Shown piece after piece: positions 15,024 through 26,599 of a stretch of DNA of 64,000 bases. A program made the translations under genes and the position numbers. A model generated the notes under the pieces. That model was not told the origin of the DNA and searched no databases. It was given only the letters and a program-made list of their open reading frames with translations. Each line of letters begins with the position of its first letter. Position 1 is the first letter of the stretch. This stretch comes from Phascolarctos cinereus (Eukaryota; Chordata; Mammalia; Diprotodontia; Phascolarctidae), in contig NW_018344160.1 of assembly GCF_002099425.1 (NCBI RefSeq), positions 124,001-188,000 on the forward strand, read 5' to 3'.

Positions 15024-15354
15024 AAAGAAAAAAACAATTAAGCTTTTTTACTTTAAAAACATTAAAATTGCTACTAAATGAAAAATTTTTTAGCTACAGA
15101 AACTAGATATCAGGTACCTCTCCTTGTACATGATTAAAATCATATTCCATTCTAAGTGAAGTCATTCTGAATCTTTTTATGACCATGATAGAGTGGCTGC
15201 AATGGGAAATGTCAAAAGAAGCAAAATCTACAAAATGGACAGAAAGCACTAGAAGTAATTAGAAAATAAAAAAAAATCAGCTAATATAACTGACAAATGG
15301 ATTCAATTTGCTCTTTGTGTATAGCTTGTATTATTGCTGAGTATCCCATATCCA
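15024..15354. other. Spacer with no recognisable feature
   Basis: AT-rich sequence between the full-length L1 and the next L1 fragment. No gene or repeat is recognised. Confidence 0.5.
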
Positions 15355-16140
15355 AAGTCTGCAGAAGAAAACAATTCCTTAAAATGTAAAATTGGTCAAA
15401 TGAGAAAGAAGGCACAACTTACTGAAGAGAAGAACCCCATAAAGAGTAAAGTGGGGGAAGTGCAAAGGAGGTACAAAATCTAGTTTAATAAAACTCAGTA
15501 AAAGCTAGAATTGGACACATAGAAGTTAATGACTCTATGGAACAGCAACAATAAGTCAAACAAAATCAAAAGAATGGAAAGAAAATGAACATGGAAATAC
15601 CACATTGGAAAAACAAGTGACATGGAAAATATTATACTGAAGAGGTAATCTAAGAATTATTGGTCTACCTGAAAGCCATGATGGAAAAAGGAGCTTGGAT
15701 AGTGTCTTCCAAGAAATCGTCAAGGAAAACCGCCCTGAGATCCTAGAACTATAGGGTAAAATAGTCATCAAAAGAATCCACCCCTCTTGAGAGAGATTCC
15801 CAAATTGAAATTGTAGTCAAATTACAGAATTGTCAAGTCAAGGACAAAATTCTCTAAGCAGCCAAAAGGAAACAATGTAAATATCATGAAACCACAGTCA
15901 GTATTACACAGAGATTAGCACCTTCTACATTAAAAGATTGGAAACCATAGAATATGATATCCCATAAGACAAAGGAGTTTGCAATGAGCATAAACTTTCA
16001 GGGGGTGAGAGATGGACATTCAATGAAATAGGGGACTTTCAAAGCTTCTTGATGAAAAGACCAGAGCTCAACTGAAAATTTGATCTTGAAATGCAAGACT
16101 CAAGATAGGCCTTCAAAAGTAAATATGAAAGAAAACAACA
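15355..16140 (+). mobile_element. L1 ORF1 fragment, sense
   Basis: A decayed ORF1 coiled-coil and C-terminal region in the + direction, for example the blocks equivalent to CTGAAAGCCATGATGG, CTTCCAAGAAATCGTCAAGG and CTTGATGAAAAGACCAGAG. It stops just past the ORF1 end in an (AAC)n stretch at 16,134-16,150. It faces the antisense ORF2 fragment that follows. Confidence 0.8.
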
Positions 16141-16162
16141 ACAACAACAATAAGACTAGCCC

Positions 16163-16960
16163 TTAGTTTTATTTATTAGTTCAACAGTTTTTTTTTTAAT
16201 TTCAGTTTTATTAATCTCTCCTTTGGTTTTCACTATCTCTAATTTGATATTTCATTGGGGCTTTTTAATTTGTTCTTTTTCTAAATTTTTTAATTGTATG
16301 CCCAATTCATTAATTTTCTCTTTCTTTATTTTGTTCATGTAAATATTTACACATATAAAATTTCCCTCAAGAACTGCTTTTGCTGCATCCTGTAAGTTTT
16401 ATAATGTTGTCTCATTACTGTCTTTTTTTCTTGGATGAAGTTATTGATTGTTTCTGTGATTTGTTGTTTGACCCATTCATTCTTTAGGATTAGATTATTT
16501 AGTTTCCATTTTTTTAGTCTATCATTCCATATCCCTTTATTACATGTAATTTTTATTACATCATGATCTGAAAAGGATATGTTTAATATGTCTGCCTTTC
16601 TGCATTGAAATGTGAGGTTTTTATGCCCTAGTACGTGGTCAATTCTTGTGTACATTCTATGTACTGCCGAGAAAAAGGTATTTTCCTTCTTATTCCCGTT
16701 TAATTTTCTCCAAAGGTCTACCATACCTAACTTTAAAAAAAAAATGTTCACTTCCTTAACTTTTTTCTTCTTTATTTTGTTGTTAGATTTATATAGTTGA
16801 GAGACAGGGTGTTTAAATTTCTGAACCACTGTAGTTTTCCTGTCTATTTCTTCTTATAACTCCATTAACTTCACTCAGAATCTGGATGCTAAAAAATTTG
16901 GTGCATATATGTTTATAATGATATTACTTCATTGTCTATGATTCCTTTTACACCTGACCA
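16163..16960 (-). mobile_element. L1 ORF2 endonuclease to early-RT fragment, antisense
   Basis: Matches 11,475-12,260 of the full-length L1. A minus-strand frame (16829-16347) reads LGMVDLWRKLNGNKKENTF, then TRIDHVLG and a SDHDVIKI catalytic block, so the C-terminal half of the endonuclease is recognisable. Neither end has a tail or 3'UTR. With the preceding sense ORF1 fragment it gives a tail-to-tail arrangement. Confidence 0.85.
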
Positions 16961-16964
16961 TGTA

Positions 16965-17790
16965 GAATACTCCACAGTCTCTCCAATACCCATCAGTTAT
17001 ATATCATTGCTTTCCTGAAGCAAGCACGTGGAGAATTTGGATTAGCTAAGCATGCTGATGTACTCTGTTCATGTGCCAGCTCCCCATTATACACATAAAA
17101 AGATGTTATAGGATTATAAAGACTAGACACTATGGAAATTATTGTAGCAGTTAAAGTTTTTGTTGGCCCCATCAAAAGAACAGGTGAGAGGTCAGACTTG
17201 GGAAGGATTTTTTTTTTTTTACTCTACAGCAATAGGTGTTGGAAAAGGCTTTTAGAATATCCTTTCCTTTACAGATGTTAACAAGCAGGGAATTCAGCCA
17301 ATGGTGGCTAATCAGAAAGTAAAGACAATTATTTTTCCCTTCTCTACTCAGGAATTATTTATTTATTATGAACAAACAGAGTTGAAAGTCAAGAGAACTG
17401 GACAGTAATAATGAGGAAGCCTAGTAAAAAGAAATGAAGGTTGTCTGTAGCTGTAGAAATAGTTTATTCAAATATATTATCCGTTTGCAATGATATGAAA
17501 AAATATTGTTACATGCTTTCCCATAAAAGTATAACAATCTGAACTCAAATGTTTAAAGTAGGGTAAGGTATTGTATAAAAAATTCTGGAGCTATCAATCC
17601 TGGAAAAGCTGAGGAAGAGTTTCCTATAAGAGCTCACTGGGCTCAGACAGAATCGGGATAGAGGAAATCCAACCTACACACCATTGAATTAACATTTACT
17701 AAAGCATAAAGTCATCTTTGTGCTTTAGTAAATTTTAAGGGGACCTGAAAATTCCTTAAACAACTTGATGGTTACCATCATAATGATTAT
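16965..17790. other. Spacer with no recognisable feature
   Basis: AT-rich sequence with short random ORFs only and a T11 run near 17,207. No repeat family is recognised. Confidence 0.45.
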
Positions 17791-17794
17791 TCTT

Positions 17795-17905
17795 TGTATG
17801 TATGTGTATATGTATACATTTATGCATATATATGTGCATGTATCTGTGCATACATGTATATATGTATATATGAGTGTGTATACACACATATGTATACATG
17901 TTTTC
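17795..17905. repeat. TATG/TACA-rich microsatellite
   Basis: Imperfect alternating purine-pyrimidine repeat (TATG, CATA, GTGTATA units). The open frame across it is low-complexity. Confidence 0.85.
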
Positions 17906-20520
17906 CTGACCCCTTGTATTATGCCACAAGCACTAAATAATGAATCCCAGTCCTCTATGTTTGCATTGATTACACCTTCTTTACTTTGATATCTTTTATG
18001 AATACTGGCTTGGAGGTGGAGTAGTCTGTGGCACAGAACCTAATGGAACAAAGCTCACTTGTTCTGTGTGGGATCACTTAACTTCATGAGCTTTGCTTTA
18101 AAAACATTATTTTTTAACCAAATGGACTTCCTAGCCAAGAGCTATGTATATCAGTCTTGACTTATAAATTGTAGAAGCTTGTCTTCTTTATGTCAAGTTT
18201 CTGTGTAATGCAATAAATCTATACTAACATGACATATATGTATTTAGGTGAAAACCAACTCAAACAGCATCGGAACAATGATGTTATTTTTATCAGATTC
18301 ATATTATATGAAGAATAGTGACCCATGTGCAACAGGAGTTGTACTCCCATAGAGGATATATAGGAATAGGTCCATGGGCATCATTCCATAGCACGTACAC
18401 TAGGTTCTTTTATTCCCTTCCTGGTATACTAACCTAAATGACCTCCCAACACTAAATGGACCAATGCTTGCATCAACTCAATGAATTTTTTATGGTCACT
18501 TAGTCCTTCACCCTGCCTGGTGAGGGCAGGAAGGGTTTATTGTTCCAGGTCAGTGAAAAAGAAGACAATTTCTATTTTCTCTAATCAACTCCTCATGAAA
18601 TATGTCAACTAACTTTCTGGAGGAGTTAGTTGTCACATGCCATGAAGAAGGGAAGACACATGTCATAAGGGAAGGGAACTGGTGCCCTGTTCTCCCTGGT
18701 GATGTGTCCTCCCACATCCCCTACACTTACCCCCTGCTGAGTCATATGGCAATCATGAGCACATGGGGGTAAAATGACATATCCTGCCTGGATTACCTTG
18801 AGACTAGAACTTAAAACCACAACTACCTCTCCTACTTTTTGTTTCTTTGCTTGATCATCAGCGATTTAAAAAAAAAATCTTGAAAGGTATGTATCTAGTC
18901 TTGATTCAAGTCCTGTAGCCTCAGAGGTCAGGACTTCTTGCACAGGAATATAGTCAATTATTGGAAGATGAGGATGAGCCAAATCCCTGGCCTGACTTGC
19001 CAAAAGAAAAGGATTTTAGTGACAGTTCAGTGCCACTGTGAAAAATAAACATGCATTCACTACTTTATGCTTTTATAGTTTTAAATACAGTTATAAATGC
19101 TTTATGACACACATGATTAAGAGTTGAATTAGAAAGCATATAAATTTTCTTCTTTTTCACTGTCTTGGCACCACAAACCCCTCCTGCTCTCATGAGGCAG
19201 AGTGAAGGACCAAATGACCATCAAAAGCTTAGTGAGTCTTCTGGGACAGTATAATAGTAGTTATAGGTTGTTTCTGCTGCTCCTTTAAGATTATATTTTG
19301 TTTTTCATCAGTTTGTGCTTGAAAGTCTTATTTACCATTTCTTTTACATAGAAGAAATAAATTTTTATCCTATACTGCATTTGTATTGTACTTTGAATAC
19401 CTATCTACTTCCCTTTCTTTGTAAGGAGATCCTAGACATAAGCCAAACCTAAGCTTTAAGCAGTTTTCCTAAGGTGTAAAAAAAAAACTAGAAAAAGGAG
19501 AGTACTGAACCTAATCTGCAGGGTCACAAATGGGTCTATAACCAAAGAGGGTCCCCCAGTGGAGAAGGACATAAACTAGTGCCTCGCTCCCTAGGCCTAG
19601 ATTTTTATTGTTACACATACAACTGCAAAGGTTAAAATAATTTAAGCCATACTGTCTAAACCAGAGACTTAAAACAATGGAAGGACACATTGTGCGATAT
19701 ATTGACTAAGGCATCCTAATGTGCAAGATGGTTGAATTTTGAGCTAATATTGAATCCAAGACAAAATTGCATTTCATTGGCGCATAATGAGTAGCCTAAT
19801 TCTAACAGAATTCCTAAATAGGAGTTTTTGAGCTTTCTTCTCTCTAACATGAGCCACTCAATAAATACAACACTAAATCAGGAGACAACCTTATTGTAGT
19901 CTCATATTCAGTATTAAAGCTAACTACTTCACTAGGTAGTTGCATAATCATCATCCTGCTACATTTTAAGGATGCATACATGCATCGTAAATGTATAAGA
20001 ATTAAGAAAAACAGAAAGAATGTGTTAATAGCACACTTTTCTTATCTGTAAAATTGCAAACTCAAAAAATATTATGGCTTTGCTGACATGATGATAAACA
20101 TCTGATTAAAACTGAAAAATTAAGTTAAATTGCTCTAGATATGACTGGCCTTATTTTACCCCAAAAGAATCAGTCAGTTGATGTCATACAGATTGCATAA
20201 ATCAACTGAATTTTACATCCACATTGGATAAGTTTTACCTGATTGAAGACAGTCGAGCCATTTGGGACCAATTATAATTTTCCTTACACAGATTTACATG
20301 TGTGCAACCCAAATGATTCATAACCCACATCCATCTCTTTTTGGTGAAGCTGTTTTATGTTTTCTTCATCCATTTCCTTACTTTCAGTATATCTTTTGAG
20401 TTAAATGTTGTTTTCCACAAAATCTAAGATTTGGATCTTTGATTCAGAGTTCTAAGGAATGTGTAGTTGTATCTTTCTGGACTGTCATATGAACTATTTG
20501 GCACAATAGGATACTTTTCT
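17906..20520. other. Gene-free stretch, no recognisable repeat
   Basis: I read both strands for exon-like, transposon-like and RNA-gene-like signals and found none that I can support. The base composition is that of the background. This is one of the longer repeat-poor stretches in the window. Confidence 0.4.
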
Positions 20521-20527
20521 GAAAAAT

Positions 20528-20800
20528 TGTCTGATTCAGTGGAAAAAGCAGTGAATCTGGAGTGATTCCAAATCTGCTAGTTATTATCTCTGTGACTTGG
20601 AGAAAATAATTGTTTTTGCTAGATTATATGTCTCTGTACTGCTCTGGGGATGGAAAAGATAAAAGGCTGCCTTTCACTGATTGAAACAAAATCTAAGAAA
20701 AGCAAAATAAATTTTTCCCCTCAGTCTCTTCTTCTGTAAAGTAAGTTGTAATTGTTTGTTCCTAAAGTCCTTTCTGTATCCAAATTCAATGATCTTATAA
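20528..20800 (+). repeat. MIR-family SINE, sense, old, with an internal insert
   Basis: Pieces of the MIR/MIR3 order are visible: CAGTGAATCTGGAGTGATTC, CTAGTTATTATCTCTGTGAC and CTCAGTCTCTTCTTCTGTAA, ending in CCTTTCTGTATCCAAATTC. About 100 bases that MIR does not have lie in the middle (about 20,606-20,710). Confidence 0.6.
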
Positions 20801-20911
20801 CGATTGCTGCATAACTACGCCAAGTACACCCCAAGAAAACAATCTCTTCTGGAACCTTAGTCTATCAAAAAGTCATAAATCACTATTTTGTTCATTAACA
20901 TTATTTTTTGA

Positions 20912-21040
20912 GAAGCATTGTGACACAGTGGCACAAAGCCAGCCTTAGAGTCAAAAAGATGGGTTAAAATCCTCCCTCTGAAATATATTGACTGATATAT
21001 ATTGCCAAGTCATTTGATATCTCAGTGGCTTAGGAAACTT
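20912..21040 (+). repeat. MIR/CORE SINE remnant, sense
   Basis: A tRNA-like head (AGCATTGTGACACAGTGGC), a GAGTCA block and a GCCAAGTCATTTGATATCTCAG core are recognisable but very diverged. Confidence 0.5.
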
Positions 21041-21044
21041 TCCA

Positions 21045-22190
21045 AGTCACAGAGAAAATGTATAGCAGAACATTAACTTCAAGATAGCTTTCATGTTTTC
21101 ATATCTCCCCAATGTCCTTTCCGAGTCTTTTTCAGGGCAATTATCTTTGATTCCTCAATTATATTCTTATACATCATGAGCACCAGAAAATTCACTATAT
21201 TTATTGTTCTCTTCAGGGTAGTCTCTTATTTATCAAACCAAAACCTATCTCTTGTTCAGTGGTCCAAAATTCTGTAAAAGAGAATAACATAAGAAACGCT
21301 TTATACTTTTAGCAAGGAATTCTATTATTTTTTTTTCCTTAATACAATAAATGTAAAATTGTTTTAGTGTTTTAATTATTAAATTTTTATTAAACATCAA
21401 CTGGTCTTTAAAAAGTAATTTAAATGAAAACTAGATGAATAAAAACATATAGTTTTACATAGTTGAATAATCGTGTTCATATGCATAGACATATACACAC
21501 TGATCCAGATATATCTACTATGCTAGGTAAGACATCTAAGATTATTATATTACAATGAAACTAGTTGGCACATTTTTTCAAGGTTCAATTATTGAAAGTT
21601 GGAAATGAAAAGGAAGAGAAGAGGTATGCATTCTCTCTTCTAATTCTTGTCTTTGGATTATGGTCATTTCTGGTCAGCAAATAGCCAAAATTTTCCACTT
21701 CCCCCTCTGGGGAAGTTCCAGTTTCTTATTCTTCCTTCACTTTTCACCAGAAACAGACCAACTTCAAAAGAATGAGGGTGAAAGGAGAGCAAATTTGTCT
21801 CAGGCTAGTTGTCTCAGGGCTGAGCTCTTGTTTTCATCATGCTTCCTTATTTCAGCCACTTAACTCTACGACTCAAAAGCACAGGGGTATAATCTATAGT
21901 CCTGTTCTTTCTGTCTCTCTGTCTTTCCTTTTCTGCCTATCTCTTCTTCTCCCTCTACCTTTTCCTCTTCCTCTCTTTGTCCTTTGCATTAGTGTATTCT
22001 ACAGCATTCTCTTACTATACCAAAATTCTATAGCCTGAGATGTATGTTCCCAAGTTTTTTTTTGATCATTTAATTCTTTATCATCCATCCTTTGAAGCTC
22101 TGCATTCACATTAGAACACCAAATACTTTGATGTTCTCCTATCAATGATAAAAATAAGTCAGGGCATATATAATTCCTTACCCTCTATAC
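21045..22190. other. Gene-free stretch
   Basis: AT-rich background; the pyrimidine-rich part at 21,900-21,985 produces a spurious frame. No feature recognised. Confidence 0.4.
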
Positions 22191-22199
22191 ACTTCTCTT

Positions 22200-22460
22200 T
22201 TTGTATCTGGTTGTTGTTGTTCAGTCATTTTTCAGTCATGTTGGATTCTTTGTGAAACTCTTTCAGGATATCTTGGCAAAGGTACTGGAGTGATTTTCCA
22301 TTTCTTTTTTCATCTCATTTTATAGATGAGGAAACTGAGGCAAACAGGGTTAAGTGACTTGGCCAGAGTCCCATAGCTAGCATTTGAGGCCATATTTGAA
22401 CTCAGAAAGATGAGCTTTCCTGACTCTAGGCCTGTTACTCTATTTATTGTCATGTAGCTA
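22200..22460 (-). mobile_element. CORE-SINE (longer marsupial type), antisense
   Basis: Antisense order: TTGTTGTTCAGTCATT end, CATCTCATTTTATAGATGAGG, AAACTGAGGCAAACAGGG, then the CORE block GGTTAAGTGACTTGGCCAGA and a decayed head. It differs from the short SINEs in carrying the GTTCAGTC/GAGGAAACTGAGG 3' part. Confidence 0.85.
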
Positions 22461-22514
22461 CTTCTTATATATGAATATAGGAGTATAAATGGAAAGTAAA
22501 TGCAAAAGTATTAC

Positions 22515-22670
22515 ATAAAACATATATATGTACATATGCATGCTACATATATATACATATACAAGCATATGCAAATTTTACATGTGTATACTATATGTAT
22601 GTGTGTGTATGAATGTGTGTGTCTATATATATGTATAAATTTATTTATTTATGCATATATATTTTCATTA
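22515..22670. repeat. TATA/TATG low-complexity array
   Basis: Imperfect TATATG, TACATA and GTGTGTA units. It lies just before the 3' end of the antisense HAL1. Confidence 0.85.
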
Positions 22671-23599
22671 TTGTTTCCAACATGTTGTGTATTTGTCAGA
22701 TTCTGCTGGGTCCTGCCAGCAAAATGTGTGGTGTTCACTGAAGGTGCACAGTTACTGGAATATCCATTGATTTGTTTGTTTTTTTCCTCTTCTTTTAAAA
22801 ATTTATTTATTTTTAGTTTTCAACATTCATTTCCACAGCATTTTAAGTTCAAAATTTTCTCCCCATCTCGCCTGATCCCCTACCCTGACATGGCATGCAT
22901 TCTGAATACCCCTTCGCTTATTCTGCCTTCCCTTCTTTCTCTCCCACTTCTCTTATCTCCTTCACCCATCTAGTTTCCTGTAGGGCAGGAGACATTTTTA
23001 TACACCATTTTCTGTATTTCTTATTTCCCAGTTGCATGTGACAACAATTTTTTTTAGCTTGTGTTTTCAAAACTTTAGGTTCCAAATTTTCTCCCTTTTC
23101 CCCTCCCCATTCACCCTCATTGAAAAGGCAAGTAACTCAATACAGGTTGTATATGTGTAGTTATGCAAAACACTTCCATAGTAGTCATGTTTTTTTTTTA
23201 AAGTATATTTCCCTTCATCCTATCCTGCCCCTCATTTATTCTATTCTCTCTTTTGACGCTGTCCTTCCTAAGAAGAGTTTGCTTTTGAATACCACCTCTC
23301 CAAATGTGCCCTCCCCTCTATCATCCCCCTGCTCTCTTGTCCCCTTCACACTCCCCTCCCATTTTCCTGTAGGGTAAGATAGATTTCCATACCCAATTAA
23401 GTGGGTTTGTTATTCCCTCCTTAAGCCAAATCCTATGAGAATAAGATTCACTCATTCCCACTCACCTTCCCCACTCCCCCTCCAATGTAAAAGTCTTTTC
23501 TTTTCTGTTTTATATGAGATAATTTACCCCATTCTACATCTACTTTTCTCCTTCTCCCAGTATAATCATCACTCACTCCTTAATTTTATTGTTCAGATA

Positions 23600-23641
23600 T
23601 CTGTCTACCTAACTACCTACCTACCTATCTATCTGTCTATC

Positions 23642-23700
<59 letters not shown>

Positions 23701-23720
23701 CCTACCTACATACATATATA
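23600..23720. repeat. (CTAT)n/(CTAC)n microsatellite
   Basis: A CTAC/CTAT tetranucleotide array, nearly pure from 23,641 to 23,700, inside the antisense HAL1 3'UTR. The tyrosine/leucine/serine repeat frame across it is an artefact. Confidence 0.95.
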
Positions 23721-23869
23721 ATTTACCCCCATTCCCCAACTACCCTAATATGGACAATGGTCTCACGAGTTACAAATATTATCTTTCCATGTAGGAGTGT
23801 AAATGGTTCAACCTAAATAAATCTCTTATGATTTCTTTTTCCTGGCTCTCTCTTCATGTTTCACTTGAG

Positions 23870-24990
23870 TCTTGTATTTGAAAGTCAAATTTTATATTCA
23901 GCTCTGGTCTTTTCATCAAGAATGCTTGAAAGTCCTTTATTTCACTCAAAGACCATTTTCCCCCTGAAAGATTACACTCAGTTTAGCTGGATAGGTGATT
24001 CGTGGTTGTAATCCTATCTCCTTTGCCCTCTGGAATATTATATTCCATGCCCTGTGGTCCCTTAACATAGAAGCTGCTAAATCTTGTGTTATTCTGATTG
24101 TGTTTCCACAATACTTGAGTTATTTCTTTCTGGCTGCTTGCAATATTTTATCCTTGACCTGAGAACTCTGGAATTTGGATACAATATTCCTAGAAGTCTT
24201 CCTTTGGGAATCTCTTTCAGGAGGTGATTGGTGGATTATTTCAATTTCTATTTTACCCTCTGGTTCTAAACTATCAGGGCAATTTTCCTTGATAATTTCT
24301 TGAAAGATTATGTTTAGGGTCTTTTTTTTTATCATGGCTTTCAGATAGTCCAATAATTTTTAAATTACCTCTCCTGGATCTATTTTCCAGGTCAGTTATT
24401 TTTCCAATGAGATATTTCACATTATTTTCTATTTTTTTGTTCTTTTGGATTTGTTTTACAATATCTTGATTTTTCATAAACTAACTGGCTTCCAATTACT
24501 CTATTCTAATTTCTAAGGAACTATTTTCCTCAATAAGCTTTTGGACTTCTTTTTCCACTTGGCCAATTTTGCTTTTGAAGGCATTCTTTTCCTCATTGGA
24601 TTTTCTACCTCTTTTGCCATTTGGGTTAAGCTACTTTTTAAGGTGTTATTTTCTTCAGTATTTTTTTTGGGTCTCCTTTAGCAACCTGTGGACTTGTTTT
24701 TCATTATTTTCTTGCATCACTCTCATTTCTTTTCCCACTTTTTCCTCTACTTCTCTTACTTGTTTCTCAAAATCCTTTTTGAGCTCTTCCATGGCCTGCT
24801 ACTGATTCATATCTTTCTTGGAGGCTTTGGATACAGGAGCTTTGACTTTGTTGTCTTCTTCTGGTTGAAGATTTTGATCTGCTTTGTTACCAGGGAAAGA
24901 TTCTACTGTCTGCCTTTTTTTTTGTGAGGCTCGGTCATGATCCCAGCCAATTACTTGAGTTTTAAACTCTTTGTTAAAGTATGGGTCCAC
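23870..24990 (-). pseudogene. HAL1 ORF1 remnant, antisense
   Basis: Three minus-strand frames (24990-24799, 24477-24274, 24353-24120) cover parts of an L1 ORF1-like protein. They show a lysine/glutamate-rich N-terminal part, then LIGKITDLENRSRRGNLKI (start of the RRM-like domain), ESHDKKK and IIFQEIIKENCPDSLEPEGK. The C-terminal basic part continues to about 23,870. Frames overlap and shift, so it is broken. The known role of the family is to bind its RNA as a trimer. It closely parallels the sense copy at 29.2-30.3 kb. Confidence 0.8.
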
Positions 24991-25964
24991 TTCCAGTGTG
25001 GAGAATGTATTGTCCCAAGCTTCAGGGGTTTTGTTCAGCTGTTTTCAGTGATATTTCTAGACATGGAAATTTTAATTTCTTCAAAGGTGATATGATAAGG
25101 TGTGAGATGTTTACTCATTTCCTGGCTTGTGCTCTGGTCTATGAGTGACCACAAGCACTCTTTTCTGCCTTGGAACTGTGAGGAGGATTTTCTCTGCAGC
25201 ACCACTACAAATTCCAACATGCCAGCACTCCTCCTCAACCTAGGAGCGTGCCCCAGAACTGTGACCCTGATGCAAGCAAGATCAAAGCCCGAGACTCCTG
25301 CCTCAGCACTGGCAAAGAGATTGCTGCAGTCCCCCTGTGATCTGGCACTCTATTCTCCTTCCATCTGTGGGCTGGAAGCTCCCAGAGTCAGCCACTGCCC
25401 TAAAGTCATAATCAGGGATTAGGGCCAGAACTACTCTTCTCTCTCTCTCCGCAGTCACAGACCTTTCCCACTGACCTTCTAAGTTGTCTTTGGTGTTCGT
25501 GAGTTGAGAAGTCTGGAAACTGCCACAGATGCCCATAATTCATTCCTCTGAGGCCTGTTCCACGTTCAGTGGGGTCTGTTTTCCTTGCGCACCCACTCTG
25601 AAATCCCTTCCTCTCTCTGCCCAGTGCGATATAACTTCCCAAGCAACCATGCAAGCTGTTTTGGGCTTAAAATTTGTTTCACTCTGTCTTTTTGTGGATT
25701 CTGCTGCTCTAGAATTTGTTTAGAGCCATTTTTTATAGGTATTTGGAGGGGTTTGGGGGAAAGCTCAAGCAAGTCACTGCTTTTCCTCCAACATCTTGTA
25801 TCCCCCCCCCAAGTTCTAATGAGGGTAAATTCTCTTCCAGGTGAGGGAAATGAACATTCTGTTTATACCAAGGTTCCCAAAAATTCATGCATCTAGGCTC
25901 TAGAAATTTTCCCCCTCTCTCTTCTTGAATAATTATTAGTCTGCCCAAAGCCTAATTACATTTG

Positions 25965-26130
25965 GATCATAGGTATAGAGCTGGAAAGGACTTCACAAAC
26001 CACCTAGTCCTTATTTTTCAAAGAAGAGAAAAATCAATGCACAAATCAGTTAAGTAACTTAACAAAAGACCCACATAATAATAAACATCTGTGGTTAATT
26101 TTTACACAGTCATCTGACTCCAACAAATTA
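25965..26130 (-). repeat. MIR3-type SINE, antisense
   Basis: Begins with GGATCATAGGTATAGAGCTGG and AAGGACTTCACAAACCACCTAG, followed by a decayed TTAAGTAACTTAAC core and CATCTGACTCCAAC. This is the antisense order of MIR3, whose tail resembles that of CR1/L3. Confidence 0.7.
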
Positions 26131-26294
26131 CTGTTTCTGCTGTAAGAAATTTTTTAAAAAAGAATCAATTAATCTTGTACTGTTTTACTATCTGAAATGT
26201 AAAATGATACAGAATGTACATCTTCAGTCATGAATCAAAAATATTAAGGAGCAGGAATGAAAAAGTGAATGTTTTTTTTTTTGTTTATATATGC

Positions 26295-26296
<2 letters not shown>

Positions 26297-26330
<34 letters not shown>
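26297..26330. repeat. (GT)n microsatellite
   Basis: A pure GT dinucleotide run of about 17 units. Confidence 0.95.
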
Positions 26331-26332
<2 letters not shown>

Positions 26333-26423
26333 TCTATCTTTTGGAATCCATCAATTCAGAACAACAGAGATAGCACAAAAGACAAAATTGGAAAACCCAT
26401 TTGAAATACCTGAAAATAACTAT

Positions 26424-26587
26424 TTGGCAAACAGTTTTTTTTTGTTTTTTGGGGGGAGGGGCTAGGCAAAGTGTGTCCAGGGTCATGCAGCTAGTAAGTG
26501 TTATGTGTTTGAGGCTGGATTTGAACTCAGGTCCTCCTGAGTGCTCTATCCACTGTACCACCTATCTGCCCCTTGGCAAACAGTTTT
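26424..26587 (-). mobile_element. Short CORE/MIR-type SINE, antisense, with 15-bp target-site duplication
   Basis: The SINE body (26,439-26,572) has an interrupted T/G-rich start, an antisense CORE block (GTCATGCAGCTAGTAAGTG), GAACTCAGGTCCTCCTGA and a tRNA-derived head ending GCCCC. TTGGCAAACAGTTTT is repeated at 26,424-26,438 and 26,573-26,587, with the left copy merging into the T tract. The perfect duplication suggests a fairly recent insertion. Confidence 0.92.
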
Positions 26588-26599
26588 GATTAGTGTGAA

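Larger units (their letters stand above)
22795..25813 (-). mobile_element. HAL1 (half-L1) element, nearly complete, antisense
   Basis: About 3.0 kb. On the minus strand it starts near 25,813 next to a C9-10 run, has a GC-richer 5'UTR (about 25,800-25,000), one L1-type ORF1 (about 24,990-23,870), a ~1.1-kb purine-rich 3'UTR and an A-rich tail at 22,795-22,820. There is no ORF2 sequence between ORF1 and the 3'UTR, which fits the HAL1 definition; such elements depend on L1 ORF2p supplied in trans. The 3'UTR holds a (CTAT)n array. I could not find a convincing target-site duplication. Confidence 0.85.

Noticed and set aside
22500-23377. 157- and 85-codon + strand frames
   Set aside because: They cross TATG arrays and the antisense HAL1 3'UTR; no domain.
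25102-25896. Several overlapping frames on both strands in GC-richer DNA, considered as host exons
   Set aside because: The region aligns as HAL1 5'UTR by position and by its match to the sense copy at 29 kb; GC enrichment alone makes ORFs here.
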